A stretch of DNA of 58,748 nucleotides from Chloroflexota bacterium. GTDB lineage: Bacteria; Chloroflexota; Dehalococcoidia; Lucifugimonadales; UBA3495. The notes beneath the pieces are model-generated. The model was not told the DNA's origin. It ran no database searches and saw only the letters and a list, made by a program, of their open reading frames with translations. The translations under genes were made by a program, and so were the position numbers. Location of the stretch: contig VXOI01000207.1 of assembly GCA_009840175.1 (NCBI GenBank), forward strand, positions 1-58,748. Direction: 5' to 3'. Positions 23,427 to 32,513 of the stretch are shown piece by piece (positions within the stretch are counted from its first letter, which is position 1; each line of letters opens with the position of its first letter).

Positions 23427-25679
23427 CTAATCTGCGTTGGCTGCCGCCGCGCCGTAACCCTCCCTGATTTCATCGGGAGGACTCTTGGGAATGACAATAA
23501 TCATTTCGGTGTGACTTTCCACCTCCGATTCCACCCGGATCGTTCCTCCGTGCTGCCGGATGATGTCGCTGGTGATGGCAAGGCCCAGACCCGTGCCCTG
23601 ATTGGCGGGCTTTGTGGTGAAGAACGGGTTGAAAATTTTTTCGGCTACTTCTTCTGGCATTCCGGTGCCGTTGTCCCGAATCCGTATCTCCACTTCCTCG
23701 CCCAGATCGCGGGTTTGGAGCCGCACGGTTGGCTGATAACCCTCGAAGCCGATGCCCTCCTCGGCCAGGGCGCGGCGCCTTTCGTCGGTAGCCTGGCAGG
23801 CGTTGCCGACGATGTTAAGGAAGGTTCGGCTCAGGTCCTGCGGTATTGCCTGAACCTGGCCGATGCTGTCGTCCAGGTCCTGCTCTATCGTTAGCTGGAA
23901 CTCGGTGTCGGTGGCCCGCGCGCTGTGATAGGCCAGCATGGAGTGTTCCACCAGCAGCGTGTTGAGTTCTATCTCCTGCCAATTGTTGCCGCCGCGCCCC
24001 ATGGCCAGCATGTCCTGGACTATGCGGTTGGCGCGTTCGCAGTTGTTCACGATGCGCCCCAGGTTGTCCGTGAGGTCGTTGGAGATTTCCGTGATATATC
24101 CAACGTCCGGGCTTTCACCGCCTTCCTCCAGCACCTCGCGCATCTCCACCAGCAGCTCTCCGGAAACTTCGGAGAAGTTCTTGACGAAGTTGAGGGGGTT
24201 GCGGATCTCGTGGGCCACGCCTGCGGTGACCTCACCGAGGGCGGCCAGCTTCTCTCGCATGACAATCTGGTCCTGCGCCTTTTGGAGATCGGTCAGCACT
24301 ACTTCCAGTTCCTCGTTCTTACCTTCAAGCTCAGTATTCTTGCCGTCCAGTTCCGTCAAGACCGTTTCCAGTTCGGTGTTTTTCTCTTCGAGCTCGGTGG
24401 CTTGGTCCCGCAACTGGTTGTTCAGTTCCTCCACCAGGTTGAGGCGAATGGCTTCCAGGGAGTTTTGACGAAATACTTCCAGGGCAGACGCCATTTCCGC
24501 CAGTTCGTCGTGGCCTTCCACGACTACCTCTTCTTCCAGCTTCCCTTCGGCCATTTCCCGCATACGGCCGGAAAGCATATTGATGCGGTGCAGGATCACC
24601 CGGCCCACAAACAGCCAACTGATCAGCAATGCGCCGCCGATGCTGATGACGCTGATGGCCAGCAGCAGGGAGAGGCCGGTGGTGATGGCCCGGGAGGACG
24701 CTTGCGTGGCTTCCTGGGCGGACAGCGCGGCGACTCCCACCAGTTCGTCCACTTCCACCAGCAAGTCGGCGGATTGCTCCCGGCTGAGGGCCAAGAGGGC
24801 GCTCTGCTCTTCGGCCAGCTCCAATTTCGAACGCAGGGTTACGAAAACGCCGTCTTCGGCCAGCCCCAACTCTTCCAGCCTGGTATACAGTGGCGTCAGG
24901 CGCTCCTCCAGTTCGGTGTTGTTCAGCGCGGCCATATTGCGGTCTATGCTGGCGATGGAAGACTCGAAACGCTCCTCCTGGGCCTCCACCAAGGCAGGGT
25001 CGAAAATGCTGAATACACTGGAAAGCTGCTGGAGGGCGATGTTGGTATCGGCTTGCAGGGCCGTGAGATGACGGTAGGTGCCGAACTCTTGCTCCGAGAA
25101 GTGGGTGGCGTAAGGAGCAATGAAAGCGCCTAACTCGCTTCGTCCGGTGATAATGTAAAACAGTTCGTCGTCCACTGCCGGGATCAGTACCTGCTCCAAC
25201 TCGGCGCGGAGGTTCGTCATTTCTTGCAGAAGGGTGTCGGAGCGGCGGTTGAAGAAAAACGCCGTCGCCATCTTGTCCCGGATGGTTATGACGTTATCCT
25301 CCAGGTGGTCTATTTGGGCGCCGATTCGCCTGGCTCGCTCCCGGTCACTCTGCTCCAGGGTGGATAGGCGCTCCCTGAATTGCTGCCTGGCGGTGGATAT
25401 TTCCTGCCACACGTCGGTAACCTCCCGGGGCGTGGAGGAAGTGGTCAGCCGGGGAGCAGCGGACACCAGTTCGCTGCTGTATTCGGCCACCCCGAAGGCG
25501 GCCTCCATCTGGGGCAAGCTGCCTTCGTTCACTCTGGTCTGGGCGTCCCCCACCCGGTCCAGACTGAACCAGGCGACAAGACTGGCAGCAACGGTGAAGG
25601 CCACCGCAACCCCGAATGCGGCGAAGAGTTGGGTTGAGATGCGAAAACGGAGGGCCAGCAGGCGTCTCATCAAGTTCAT
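23427..25679 (-). CDS. Membrane sensor histidine kinase
   Basis: A 750-residue kinase. Order of parts: membrane helix 1 (about 18-40), a periplasmic or extracellular helical sensor region of about 290 residues, membrane helix 2 (about 332-358), HAMP (about 359-412), a coiled coil with KNTELE-type repeats (about 413-475), HisKA with the phospho-accepting His490 in GVAHEIRNPLNF, and a GHKL ATPase with DNGTGMPEEV and TGLGLAI. The helical sensor has the look of a chemoreceptor-type four-helix bundle. No response-regulator gene of the OmpR type is adjacent; the receiver-phosphatase at 27835-29007 is a candidate target. ATG at 25679 is preferred to TTG at 25715. Confidence 0.93.
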   Translation of the reverse strand: MNLMRRLLALRFRISTQLFAAFGVAVAFTVAASLVAWFSLDRVGDAQTRVNEGSLPQMEAAFGVAEYSSELVSAAPRLTTSSTPREVTDVWQEISTARQQFRERLSTLEQSDRERARRIGAQIDHLEDNVITIRDKMATAFFFNRRSDTLLQEMTNLRAELEQVLIPAVDDELFYIITGRSELGAFIAPYATHFSEQEFGTYRHLTALQADTNIALQQLSSVFSIFDPALVEAQEERFESSIASIDRNMAALNNTELEERLTPLYTRLEELGLAEDGVFVTLRSKLELAEEQSALLALSREQSADLLVEVDELVGVAALSAQEATQASSRAITTGLSLLLAISVISIGGALLISWLFVGRVILHRINMLSGRMREMAEGKLEEEVVVEGHDELAEMASALEVFRQNSLEAIRLNLVEELNNQLRDQATELEEKNTELETVLTELDGKNTELEGKNEELEVVLTDLQKAQDQIVMREKLAALGEVTAGVAHEIRNPLNFVKNFSEVSGELLVEMREVLEEGGESPDVGYITEISNDLTDNLGRIVNNCERANRIVQDMLAMGRGGNNWQEIELNTLLVEHSMLAYHSARATDTEFQLTIEQDLDDSIGQVQAIPQDLSRTFLNIVGNACQATDERRRALAEEGIGFEGYQPTVRLQTRDLGEEVEIRIRDNGTGMPEEVAEKIFNPFFTTKPANQGTGLGLAITSDIIRQHGGTIRVESEVESHTEMIIVIPKSPPDEIREGYGAAAANAD

Positions 25680-25770
25680 CAGTTGCCAGTACCCCGCAGC
25701 GTTTGAATGAAGCAATGCCGAGGTCAGGGTAATTGTATTTTGTCCGAAGCGATTTTTCGATTCAGTGCAA

Positions 25771-25868
25771 CCGTCATTCCCGCGAAAGCGGGAATCCAGC
25801 GGACTTTATTACGGCCAGGACGGCATTGGCAAAGAGACTCCGGACTCCCGTTTTCGCGGGAATGACGG
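25771..25868. repeat. Inverted pair of CGTCATTCC palindromes
   Basis: A complete palindrome at 25771-25797 (CGTCATTCCCGCGAAAGCGG) and an inverted copy ending GCGGGAATGACGGG near 25868 lie 50 bases apart, between the kinase and the binding-protein gene. No reading frame of note lies between them. Confidence 0.75.
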
Positions 25869-25918
25869 GTCAAGAGCATCGTATTATGAAACGCCGCTGC
25901 CCTGATCCCGCGAATCCG

Positions 25919-27229
25919 TCAGTCGACAGCGTCTCCGAGATTGTCTATGGGGTGATACTGTCCGTCAGCCCCGATTACTGTGAGAAACACTGTATCGGAA
26001 CCCTGATTGTCTTCGCTGGAGTAACTCAGCGGGAATCCGCCGATGTCCATGGTGCTGCCCCCCAGCAGGCTGTCCATGAAACAGGTCCGGTTTACATCCC
26101 TTCCACAGCGGTCCAGTCCTGCGATGGCCAGGCGGCCTGCCAGGTAGCCCTCGAAGGAGACGAAGCCGGGAACCGCTCCTGGGTCGAAGCCGGCAAGGGC
26201 CTTGAGGTAGGAAGAGACGATGGGCAGAGAGGTATCTGTCGGGAATGGGACGACTTGGGTGACATAGACACCCTCGCCTTTGGAACCGAGTTTCTCGGCC
26301 AGGGCATTGGAGCCGACAAAGGAAATGGCAATGAATTTGGCCTCATGTTCGGCATCATTCAACAGCCTGGTCTCTTTGGCCCAGAGAATGAATTCGCCGA
26401 TGGGGTTATATGCCCCCACCATGATGATGCCTTGGGGACGGCCTTTGCTCAGGTCTAGCAGGGCCGTCTTTACCGCCGTGGTGTTGCGGGGGTAGAGGCC
26501 AACGGCCACCGGCTCCATGCCGCGACGCTCCAGGGCGGCCATAGTGCCGTTGTAGCCGGCCCGGCCGAAGGAATCGTCCTGATACAGCACCCCGATTCGT
26601 TCGATCCCCAGGTCCTCGGTGAAACGCTTCACCATTTCCTCGGTTTCGTCGTTATAGGAGGCTCTCATATTTATGATATTGTCCCAGGTGTCAACGTCGC
26701 GCAGAAAGGCCGCGCCGGTGAATGGGGCAACAAAGGGGACGTTGGCATCGGCAGCCACGGGGGTGGCGGAACGGGAAGTGGGGGTGCCGACCTCGCCGAT
26801 CAGGGCGAAGACGCCTTCATCCTGAATCAGCTCCCTGGTGTTGGTGGCGGCAAGTTCCGGCTCGTAGGTGTCGTCCAGTGACACCAGGGACAGTTGACGA
26901 CCGTGAACGCCGCCGCCCTGGTTGGCCTCTTCAAAAGCTGCCTGGATGCCCAGCCGCATATTGATGCCCAGTTCCCTGGCCGGGCCGGTGAAGGCAGCCG
27001 ACTGCCCGAAGACGATGCGGTCGGGCATTACGCCTGAGGTGTCGGACATCCCGGATGATCCCTGCAAGGCCGCCCCTGGGACTGGAGTGGCAGCGGGCGC
27101 CTCCGTTGGAGCGGGTTCCTCTGAGCCGCACGAAACAAGTAAGGTCAGAGCCGCCGCGCAGAGCAACGCAACGCTAAGGGCGCATCGCGCCTGGCGGAGC
27201 AGCGTGATGGCAAAGCACTGACCCTTCAT
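25919..27229 (-). CDS. Branched-chain amino-acid/amide-type binding lipoprotein (LivJ-like)
   Basis: A 436-residue type I periplasmic binding protein. The signal segment ends in a lipobox LLVSC (Cys34), followed by an acidic/Pro linker. The fold starts with RIVFGQSAAFTGPARELGINMRLGIQAAFEEAN and HGRQLSLVSLDDTYEPELAATNTRELI, the hallmark of the LivJ/AmiC group. It probably binds an amino acid, urea or short amide outside the cell. No LivH/M permease or LivG/F ATPase genes are nearby; instead it lies between a sensor kinase and a phosphatase/anti-sigma set, so it may deliver a ligand to a sensor rather than to a transporter. ATG at 27229 with GGAG before it. Confidence 0.92.
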   Translation of the reverse strand: MKGQCFAITLLRQARCALSVALLCAAALTLLVSCGSEEPAPTEAPAATPVPGAALQGSSGMSDTSGVMPDRIVFGQSAAFTGPARELGINMRLGIQAAFEEANQGGGVHGRQLSLVSLDDTYEPELAATNTRELIQDEGVFALIGEVGTPTSRSATPVAADANVPFVAPFTGAAFLRDVDTWDNIINMRASYNDETEEMVKRFTEDLGIERIGVLYQDDSFGRAGYNGTMAALERRGMEPVAVGLYPRNTTAVKTALLDLSKGRPQGIIMVGAYNPIGEFILWAKETRLLNDAEHEAKFIAISFVGSNALAEKLGSKGEGVYVTQVVPFPTDTSLPIVSSYLKALAGFDPGAVPGFVSFEGYLAGRLAIAGLDRCGRDVNRTCFMDSLLGGSTMDIGGFPLSYSSEDNQGSDTVFLTVIGADGQYHPIDNLGDAVD

Positions 27230-27394
27230 TCAGTTTCTCCACACCGCCATTGTTTCATCCTCTACCGGCGCTGCTGCATCCTGCGCGGGCGACTCGGCCC
27301 TTTTCAGATCGAACACCATGAGGATGAAGTGAAAGCAACTGACGACTCAGTACCCTTAAGTTACATGGATATCCTGCCAGGTGAGAGGGACCGG

Positions 27395-27832
27395 CTACTC
27401 TTTCTTGGTGACCATGGTCAAGCGGTTCTTGCCTTCGGAGTGTTGATAGGATGTATCGTCCATCATGGTCTGCACCAAGAAAATGCCGAGCCCCCCAATG
27501 GGACGGTCCTCAATTTCGGCGTCGATAGACGGCTTGGGGGCGTCGTTGAAAGGATCGAAGGGACGGCCTTCGTCGGAAACCTCTATCGTCAGGGAGTCGT
27601 TGTCCGAGGTAATTACGATTTCAAACTCGGGCCACGATCCCCCGCTTTCCCCGCCGTAGGAGAGAATGTTGATGCCCACTTCTTCCAGCACCAGGTTAAC
27701 TTTGAAAACCAGACTGTCTGGCCAAGCCTCTCTCTCGCCTAACCCTTCGACCTCGCCAGCTATGAGTTGCAGGACCTGTTCCTTGCTTGAGCCGGAGGCC
27801 GGCTCAAATTTCAGGGAAACTGTCTCACTCAT
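27395..27832 (-). CDS. RsbW/SpoIIAB-like ATP-binding regulator
   Basis: A 145-residue GHKL-fold serine-kinase/anti-sigma-type protein. The N-box-like segment NLVLEEVGINILSYG (about 49-63) and the G-boxes EVSDEGRPFDPF and GGLGIFLVQTMMD are clear. Such proteins phosphorylate an RsbV-like STAS antagonist and hold a sigma factor or another target. Its ATG lies only two bases after the TAA of the phosphatase gene (TAA-AC-ATG), so the two are translationally coupled. No sigma-factor gene is adjacent, as in many output systems that control other targets. Confidence 0.92.
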   Translation of the reverse strand: MSETVSLKFEPASGSSKEQVLQLIAGEVEGLGEREAWPDSLVFKVNLVLEEVGINILSYGGESGGSWPEFEIVITSDNDSLTIEVSDEGRPFDPFNDAPKPSIDAEIEDRPIGGLGIFLVQTMMDDTSYQHSEGKNRLTMVTKKE

Positions 27833-27834
27833 GT

Positions 27835-29007
27835 TTACCTCGGTGATCTGCGAAGAACAAGGCAAGTGACATCGTCAGACTGCGGGGTGTCGCCGGCGAA
27901 GTCTGAGACCGCCTGCATAATGGCTTCAATGGTCATCCGAGCGGAGGTGGGTGGCTGGTTGGCGAAGATCCGTTGCAGCCGCTCGACCCCGAACTCCTCG
28001 CCACTGGCGTTCATGGCTTCCGAGACGCCGTCGGTGTAGAGGATGAGCGTGTCGCCGGGGTTCAGGGTGGCGCTATCCTCCTGATAATCGAGGCCCGGCA
28101 TCACGCCCAGAGCGACGCCGCCGGTCAGGGCAAGCTCGGTGGAACTGCCGTCGGGGTGGACGACCAAGGGGTTGCAGTGGCCGCCGTTGGCGTAGGTCAG
28201 GTAGCCCGTTTCCGGGTCGTAGAGGGCATATACCAGGGTGACGAACATCATCGTTTCGTTGTTTTCGGTCAACAGAGTGTTGACCTCGCTCAACACGCCG
28301 CCCGGATCCCCCATCCCGATGGCGGACCCCTTCAGCAGGGTGCGGCTGGACATCATAAAGAGGGCCGCTGGAACGCCCTTGTCGGAGACGTCGGCAACGC
28401 ACAGGCCGACACGCCCGTTGTCCATTGGGATGAGGTCATAGAAGTCGCCCCCCACGTTACGCGCCGGGTTCATGTTGCCGTAGATCTCAAATTCAGGCGT
28501 TTCCGGGAAGCTGGTGGGCAAGATGCTCTGCTGCATCTTGCTGGCGACATCCAGCTCGTTCTGCAAGGCAACCAGTTTGTCGCGGGATTGCAGGGCCTCT
28601 TTCCACTCGGACATGTGTTGGAGCGTGCGGTCAATGGTGATTTGCAGGTCTTCGAAATCCAGCGGTTTGGTAACGAAGTCGAAGGCCCCCCGGTTCATGG
28701 CGGTGCGGATGTTACGCATATCGCCATAAGCCGAGATTATTACCGAGCGCACGTTGGGGTCCACCTTGGGTATCTGCTCCAGCAGGGTAAGGCCGTCCAT
28801 CTGCGGCATATTGATGTCGGAGACGACCATGTCTATGTCTGGCTCAGTGGTCAGCCGCTCCAGGGCCTCGATCCCGTTGCCGGCGAAGACGAAGGAGTAG
28901 CGGCCGGAGCGAATGTTTCGCCTCATCCGTTGCAGGATCAACGGCTCCAGGTCAGGTTCGTCATCCACGACCAGAATTTTATATGAATCTTGTAGCGCGT
29001 CTTGCAT
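27835..29007 (-). CDS. Receiver-SpoIIE phosphatase (RsbU/IcfG-like)
   Basis: A 390-residue two-domain protein. The N-terminal receiver (about 8-130) has VVDDE, the phospho-accepting Asp64 in VVSDINMP and Lys in VTKPLD. After a coiled linker, the C-terminal PP2C-type SpoIIE domain (about 180-388) carries GGDFYDLIP, the metal-binding VADVSDKGVPAALFM and LYTDGVSEAMN and the final DDVTCLVL. It would dephosphorylate the STAS protein when its receiver is phosphorylated, perhaps by the nearby kinase. ATG at 29007. Confidence 0.94.
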   Translation of the reverse strand: MQDALQDSYKILVVDDEPDLEPLILQRMRRNIRSGRYSFVFAGNGIEALERLTTEPDIDMVVSDINMPQMDGLTLLEQIPKVDPNVRSVIISAYGDMRNIRTAMNRGAFDFVTKPLDFEDLQITIDRTLQHMSEWKEALQSRDKLVALQNELDVASKMQQSILPTSFPETPEFEIYGNMNPARNVGGDFYDLIPMDNGRVGLCVADVSDKGVPAALFMMSSRTLLKGSAIGMGDPGGVLSEVNTLLTENNETMMFVTLVYALYDPETGYLTYANGGHCNPLVVHPDGSSTELALTGGVALGVMPGLDYQEDSATLNPGDTLILYTDGVSEAMNASGEEFGVERLQRIFANQPPTSARMTIEAIMQAVSDFAGDTPQSDDVTCLVLRRSPR

Positions 29008-29099
29008 TGTCCTGACTCTTCATTCAGGCCCATTTCGCCTGTTCGTCCACCCGGGTTTCGCGGATCCCTCCGGCACGCCGATCGCTCTTGCCGCCTGGG

Positions 29100-29441
29100 T
29101 TACCCCCTGACCGCCGACCGGGCAGCCGACTGGGTCTCGTGGATGTCAATGATTTGATCAAATCCGCTGATCGTGAACACGTCATGCACCGATTTGGAGA
29201 GTGAGCAGACGGCGAACTTGACGTTGGCTGAACGCATATCCTTGGCGGTGAGCAGGATAACCCTCAGGCCGGCGCTGCTTATATATGAGAGGTCTTCAAA
29301 GTCCAGGATCACTGCCTTGTCGCTGCCGGTGTTGATGGCGTTCTTCAAGGCGTCCTGAAATTCGGTCGCGTTGGTGCCGTCAACTCTTCCGTCGGTCTTG
29401 GCGATAAGAGTCTCTCCGTCTCTTTCAGTGGTGACTTCCAT
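29100..29441 (-). CDS. STAS-domain anti-sigma factor antagonist (RsbV-like)
   Basis: A 113-residue single STAS domain. The phosphorylation site is in YISSAGLRVIL, with Ser56 aligned to the regulated serine of SpoIIAA/RsbV. In its unphosphorylated form it should bind the RsbW-like protein and free that protein's target. ATG at 29441, with GGAGG in the leader. It is the first gene of the STAS-phosphatase-kinase group; the phosphatase gene starts 92 bases after its stop. Confidence 0.93.
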   Translation of the reverse strand: MEVTTERDGETLIAKTDGRVDGTNATEFQDALKNAINTGSDKAVILDFEDLSYISSAGLRVILLTAKDMRSANVKFAVCSLSKSVHDVFTISGFDQIIDIHETQSAARSAVRG

Positions 29442-29540
29442 CGTCCTTCATCCTCCGAAATAGTGGTGTGATTTTACCATCTCGATCATCGCAATACCGC
29501 CGCGTTTTGCGCTGCGGCCTGCGCCTGTTTCCTCATCGGC

Positions 29541-30764
29541 CTAGAAATCGTATCCCTTCTCCCCATGAGTTGCCAAGTCCAACCCCACCAGTTCATCCTC
29601 GAAGTCCACCCGAATTCCACCCAATATCCAGCCCGTGACCTTGACGATTACAAAGGTCATAAGCGCTGTCCAGCCTGCCGTGGCGGCGGCGGCCAAGGCC
29701 TGAACTCCGAACTGCTCCACCACGCTCCCATTCTCCAGGAAGACGCCCGTGCCGCCTATTGCATCAATGCAGAGGAACGCGACCAGCAGGGTGCCGGTGA
29801 TGCCGCCGAGTCCGTGGACGCAGAATACGTCCAGGGAATCGTCGAGGTTCAGCTTAATCTTAATTATGTTGACTGTAAAGAAGCATACCGCGCTGCCGGA
29901 GGCTCCCAGTATGAGGGCTCCCAGCGGGCCTACATAGCCGGCGGCCGGCGTGACAGCGGCCAAGCCTGCAATCACCCCGGTAACTGTGCCGAAGAGTGAG
30001 GGCTTGCGGAACCTTATCCAGTCCAGCGCCGCCCAGATGACCGAGGCGCTGCAAGCAGCGAAGTGAGTGGATGCCAGGGCCATGACGGCGAGGCCGTCGG
30101 CCACCAGGAAGCTGCCGCCGTTGAAGCCGAACCAGCCGACCCACAGCATCCCGACGCCGGTGGCGACCAACCCCGGGTTGTGTGGCGGCTGCAACTCGTA
30201 AGGGAATCCCCGCCGTCGGCCCAACTGGCTCACAATTACCAGAGCGGCAACCCCGGCGCTGGTATGGACCACCAGCCCCCCGGCGAAGTCCATCGCCCCC
30301 AGCTCCTTCAGCCAGCCGCCGTCGCCCCATACCCAGTGGCACACCGGAACGTACACCAGCAGCGACCACAGAACGCTTATCATTATCACTGCGGGGTACT
30401 TGGTGCGTTCCACCCAGCAGCCCACCATCACCGCCGGGGTAATGATGGCGAAGGTCATCTGGAACATAACGAAGAGCATTTCCGGGATGGTGCCGTGGAG
30501 ACTGTCGGACTTGATGTCCCAGAGAAAGGCGTGCTCCAGATTGCCGATGAAGCCGAAGAAGGAATCCCCCCCGAAGGCCAGGCTGTAGCCCACTATCATC
30601 CACAGCACGCCCACCACGGCGGCGACGGAGAAGCACTGCATCGCCACGGAAAGCACGTTCTTGGCCCGCACCAGCCCGCCATAGTAAACGGCGAGCCCCG
30701 GAACGGTCATAAACAAGACTAACGTGGTTGCTGCAAGAAGCCATGCGGTATCGCCTGTGTTCAC
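29541..30764 (-). CDS. amt: Ammonium transporter
   Basis: A 407-residue Amt/MEP/Rh channel with eleven predicted membrane helices, carrying ammonium across the inner membrane. The twin pore histidines are visible in VHTSAGVAALV (about 166-176) and CVHGLGGITGTL (about 318-329), and FQMTFAIITPAVMVGCWVERTK and GMLWVGWFGFNGGS are family blocks. No glnK gene follows, which is unusual because PII regulators commonly accompany amt. It ends 99 bases before the STAS gene; a common transcript with the signalling genes is possible. Confidence 0.95.
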   Translation of the reverse strand: MNTGDTAWLLAATTLVLFMTVPGLAVYYGGLVRAKNVLSVAMQCFSVAAVVGVLWMIVGYSLAFGGDSFFGFIGNLEHAFLWDIKSDSLHGTIPEMLFVMFQMTFAIITPAVMVGCWVERTKYPAVIMISVLWSLLVYVPVCHWVWGDGGWLKELGAMDFAGGLVVHTSAGVAALVIVSQLGRRRGFPYELQPPHNPGLVATGVGMLWVGWFGFNGGSFLVADGLAVMALASTHFAACSASVIWAALDWIRFRKPSLFGTVTGVIAGLAAVTPAAGYVGPLGALILGASGSAVCFFTVNIIKIKLNLDDSLDVFCVHGLGGITGTLLVAFLCIDAIGGTGVFLENGSVVEQFGVQALAAAATAGWTALMTFVIVKVTGWILGGIRVDFEDELVGLDLATHGEKGYDF

Positions 30765-31780
30765 GAACTATTGCCTACGCTGCCGGGACTTCCCGGCCTT
30801 CAGTTATTCATTGGTCAAACTTTCTTGTCGCCGGATGGATCGCCGAACCAGAGAAGAGCCACTTCTGCGCAAAGGGCCCCTCGGATACCGAGACATAATA
30901 CAACAGGACACACCGGATTTGTACATCTGATTTGCTCAAAAGTATCAAAGGTTCAAGTCTTGAACCTGAGCGAAAAGTAACTGAGCTGTACGATGTTCAC
31001 TGCTGAAGAGCAGGGGCGTCTGATTCAATACGCCACGTCAGCGAAGCGAAAGAGTGGCAGGCAGAAGTGTGGTACCGCTAAGGGTACTGTATTGCGAACT
31101 TTCCGGTGGGAGGTCTCCCTCCAAAATAATGAGGGACGCTGAGCTGGCTGCGCCGTGGAGGTAACCCACGTCTCTGGGTGTGTCCGGGGCCGAAGAGCCG
31201 CCCTATGGCGCGCCGCCATCACCGATAATTCGTGCCCATATTATCCACCCGCGCCGTGCTGATGGCAAGTCCACCGCCGAGTGAGACAATGTCATGCGGA
31301 TGTACAAGTCCTAGGGCGACGATGCCCGCCATCCCATTCCATAGGCAAAGGAAAGTACGACTACCCGGTGAACCTGGATTGTGCCAAACGGCTTTGAGTT
31401 GGGCCGTGCCTCCCTGGCCCGATCAACGTTGAAACCGTGGTTGACGTCGGTTGAGGGCTTTGGTAGTCTCTGCCCACCACCCCTATCGCTTCGCCGGTAG
31501 GGTCGAGACCGCCCGGAAAGGCGGTCTCTGTCTTTTTCCGGAAGAGGCCGATTACCCGCCCACCATCCAATGTATGATGGTAGTGCGTCTAGGAAGCGTC
31601 GCTGAGCGTCTCGATTGGAGGCGAGCCCCAATCTAGGCGCCTTTTAGTTTTCTCCCTTCGGACTGCCCGCTGCCGATGGTTCGTGAAGGATGTGAAACTG
31701 CCACAATAGCCAGTTTCCAGGGCAACCGAAACTTTGACAATCGCCCAACTTGCCGAAATCAGGAAATGGGGGTCAATGCC
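30765..31780. other. Gene-free stretch with hairpins, possible noncoding RNA
   Basis: About 1 kb without a convincing protein frame. It holds a perfect hairpin AGGTTCAA-GTC-TTGAACCT at 30949-30967, a block at 31030-31140 with several short self-complementary segments (for example GTACC/GGTAC around 31070-31087 and GGGAGG/CCTCCC around 31107-31122), and a classical terminator at 31505-31537. The short frames here look like chance. It may hold the amt promoter (minus strand) and a plus-strand small RNA ending at the terminator. Confidence 0.5.
31505..31537 (+). terminator. Strong orphan terminator
   Basis: GAGACCGCC (31505-31513) pairs with GGCGGTCTC (31520-31528) around a six-base loop, followed by TGTCTTTTT. 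No plus-strand coding gene ends just upstream, so it may close a noncoding transcript or a decayed gene. Confidence 0.75.
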
Positions 31781-32026
31781 ATGACCTTCGATCACGCAGA
31801 CTTCACCCCCATTTCCGACCCGATTCGCATCGAGTTGGCCGGATTCCTGTCCGCTGATTTCGTCATCGTCGGGGTAACTTCGGAAATTTTGCCCGGTCCA
31901 GAAGGCGGCGACTACATCAGGACCACCGTGATCTTCGAGGACGGCCATCCCGAACTCGACGGGCGGGCGCTCAACAGATTCTCTCTGCGCCTTGACCCCG
32001 CTTTGCGCGGAAAGAGGGTTCGATAG
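31781..32026 (+). CDS. Small conserved-looking hypothetical protein
   Basis: An 81-residue soluble protein. A regular alternation of hydrophobic and charged residues (IRIELAGFLSADFVIVGVTSEI, then YIRTTVIFEDGHPELD) suggests a small beta-rich domain. I do not recognise it. ATG at 31781 is chosen because TGGGGGT lies eight bases upstream; the frame is open further upstream to 31676 without a better start. It stands alone. Confidence 0.6.
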   Translation: MTFDHADFTPISDPIRIELAGFLSADFVIVGVTSEILPGPEGGDYIRTTVIFEDGHPELDGRALNRFSLRLDPALRGKRVR

Positions 32027-32513
32027 GCCGACCATCGCCTACGCAGACCGGAGCGAGATTCCGGCATGACCCGCCGGGACTATCCAGCCGGGCTTTCAGC
32101 GCCCAGGCCGGTCAGTTGGGCGGAACTCTTAAGCGGCGTTGGACCCGGCCTTGACCAGGGAATTCTCTTTGAAGGCGCGGAATCGCATCCGCTGGAACCC
32201 GCCGACAGTCAGTAGAACTTGCGGCAATGCCCGAGAAAGACAGACCGGCAATCGAAACGTCCTCACGCTCTCTGAAGCCCTACCCACCATGTCGCCCCCC
32301 ATGTTACCCCTCATGAACCCCCATGTGGATCGCCAGGCGGCGAGCCTTGCCGGAGATCGGACACGCCCCAACCGTGGCTGCTGCCTCGCTGCTATCGCAG
32401 GGAAGCCGGCAATCCCGCCATTTGGCTGTCCTTACAATGACGCCCGTATCACCTCCTGCGATACATGGGACTTCGGACATCACGGGCGCCGCCGAAGTTG
32501 TGCACAGCGGTCT
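32027..32513. other. Gap without recognisable gene
   Basis: About 490 bases between the small plus-strand gene and the recombinase remnant. Short frames are present on both strands, but none has a ribosome site or protein-like composition, and I see no strong hairpin. Confidence 0.5.

Noticed and set aside
31025-31570. Short minus-strand frames in the gene-free stretch (about 65 and 69 residues)
   Set aside because: No ribosome sites, unusual composition, and one of them crosses the strong terminator hairpin.
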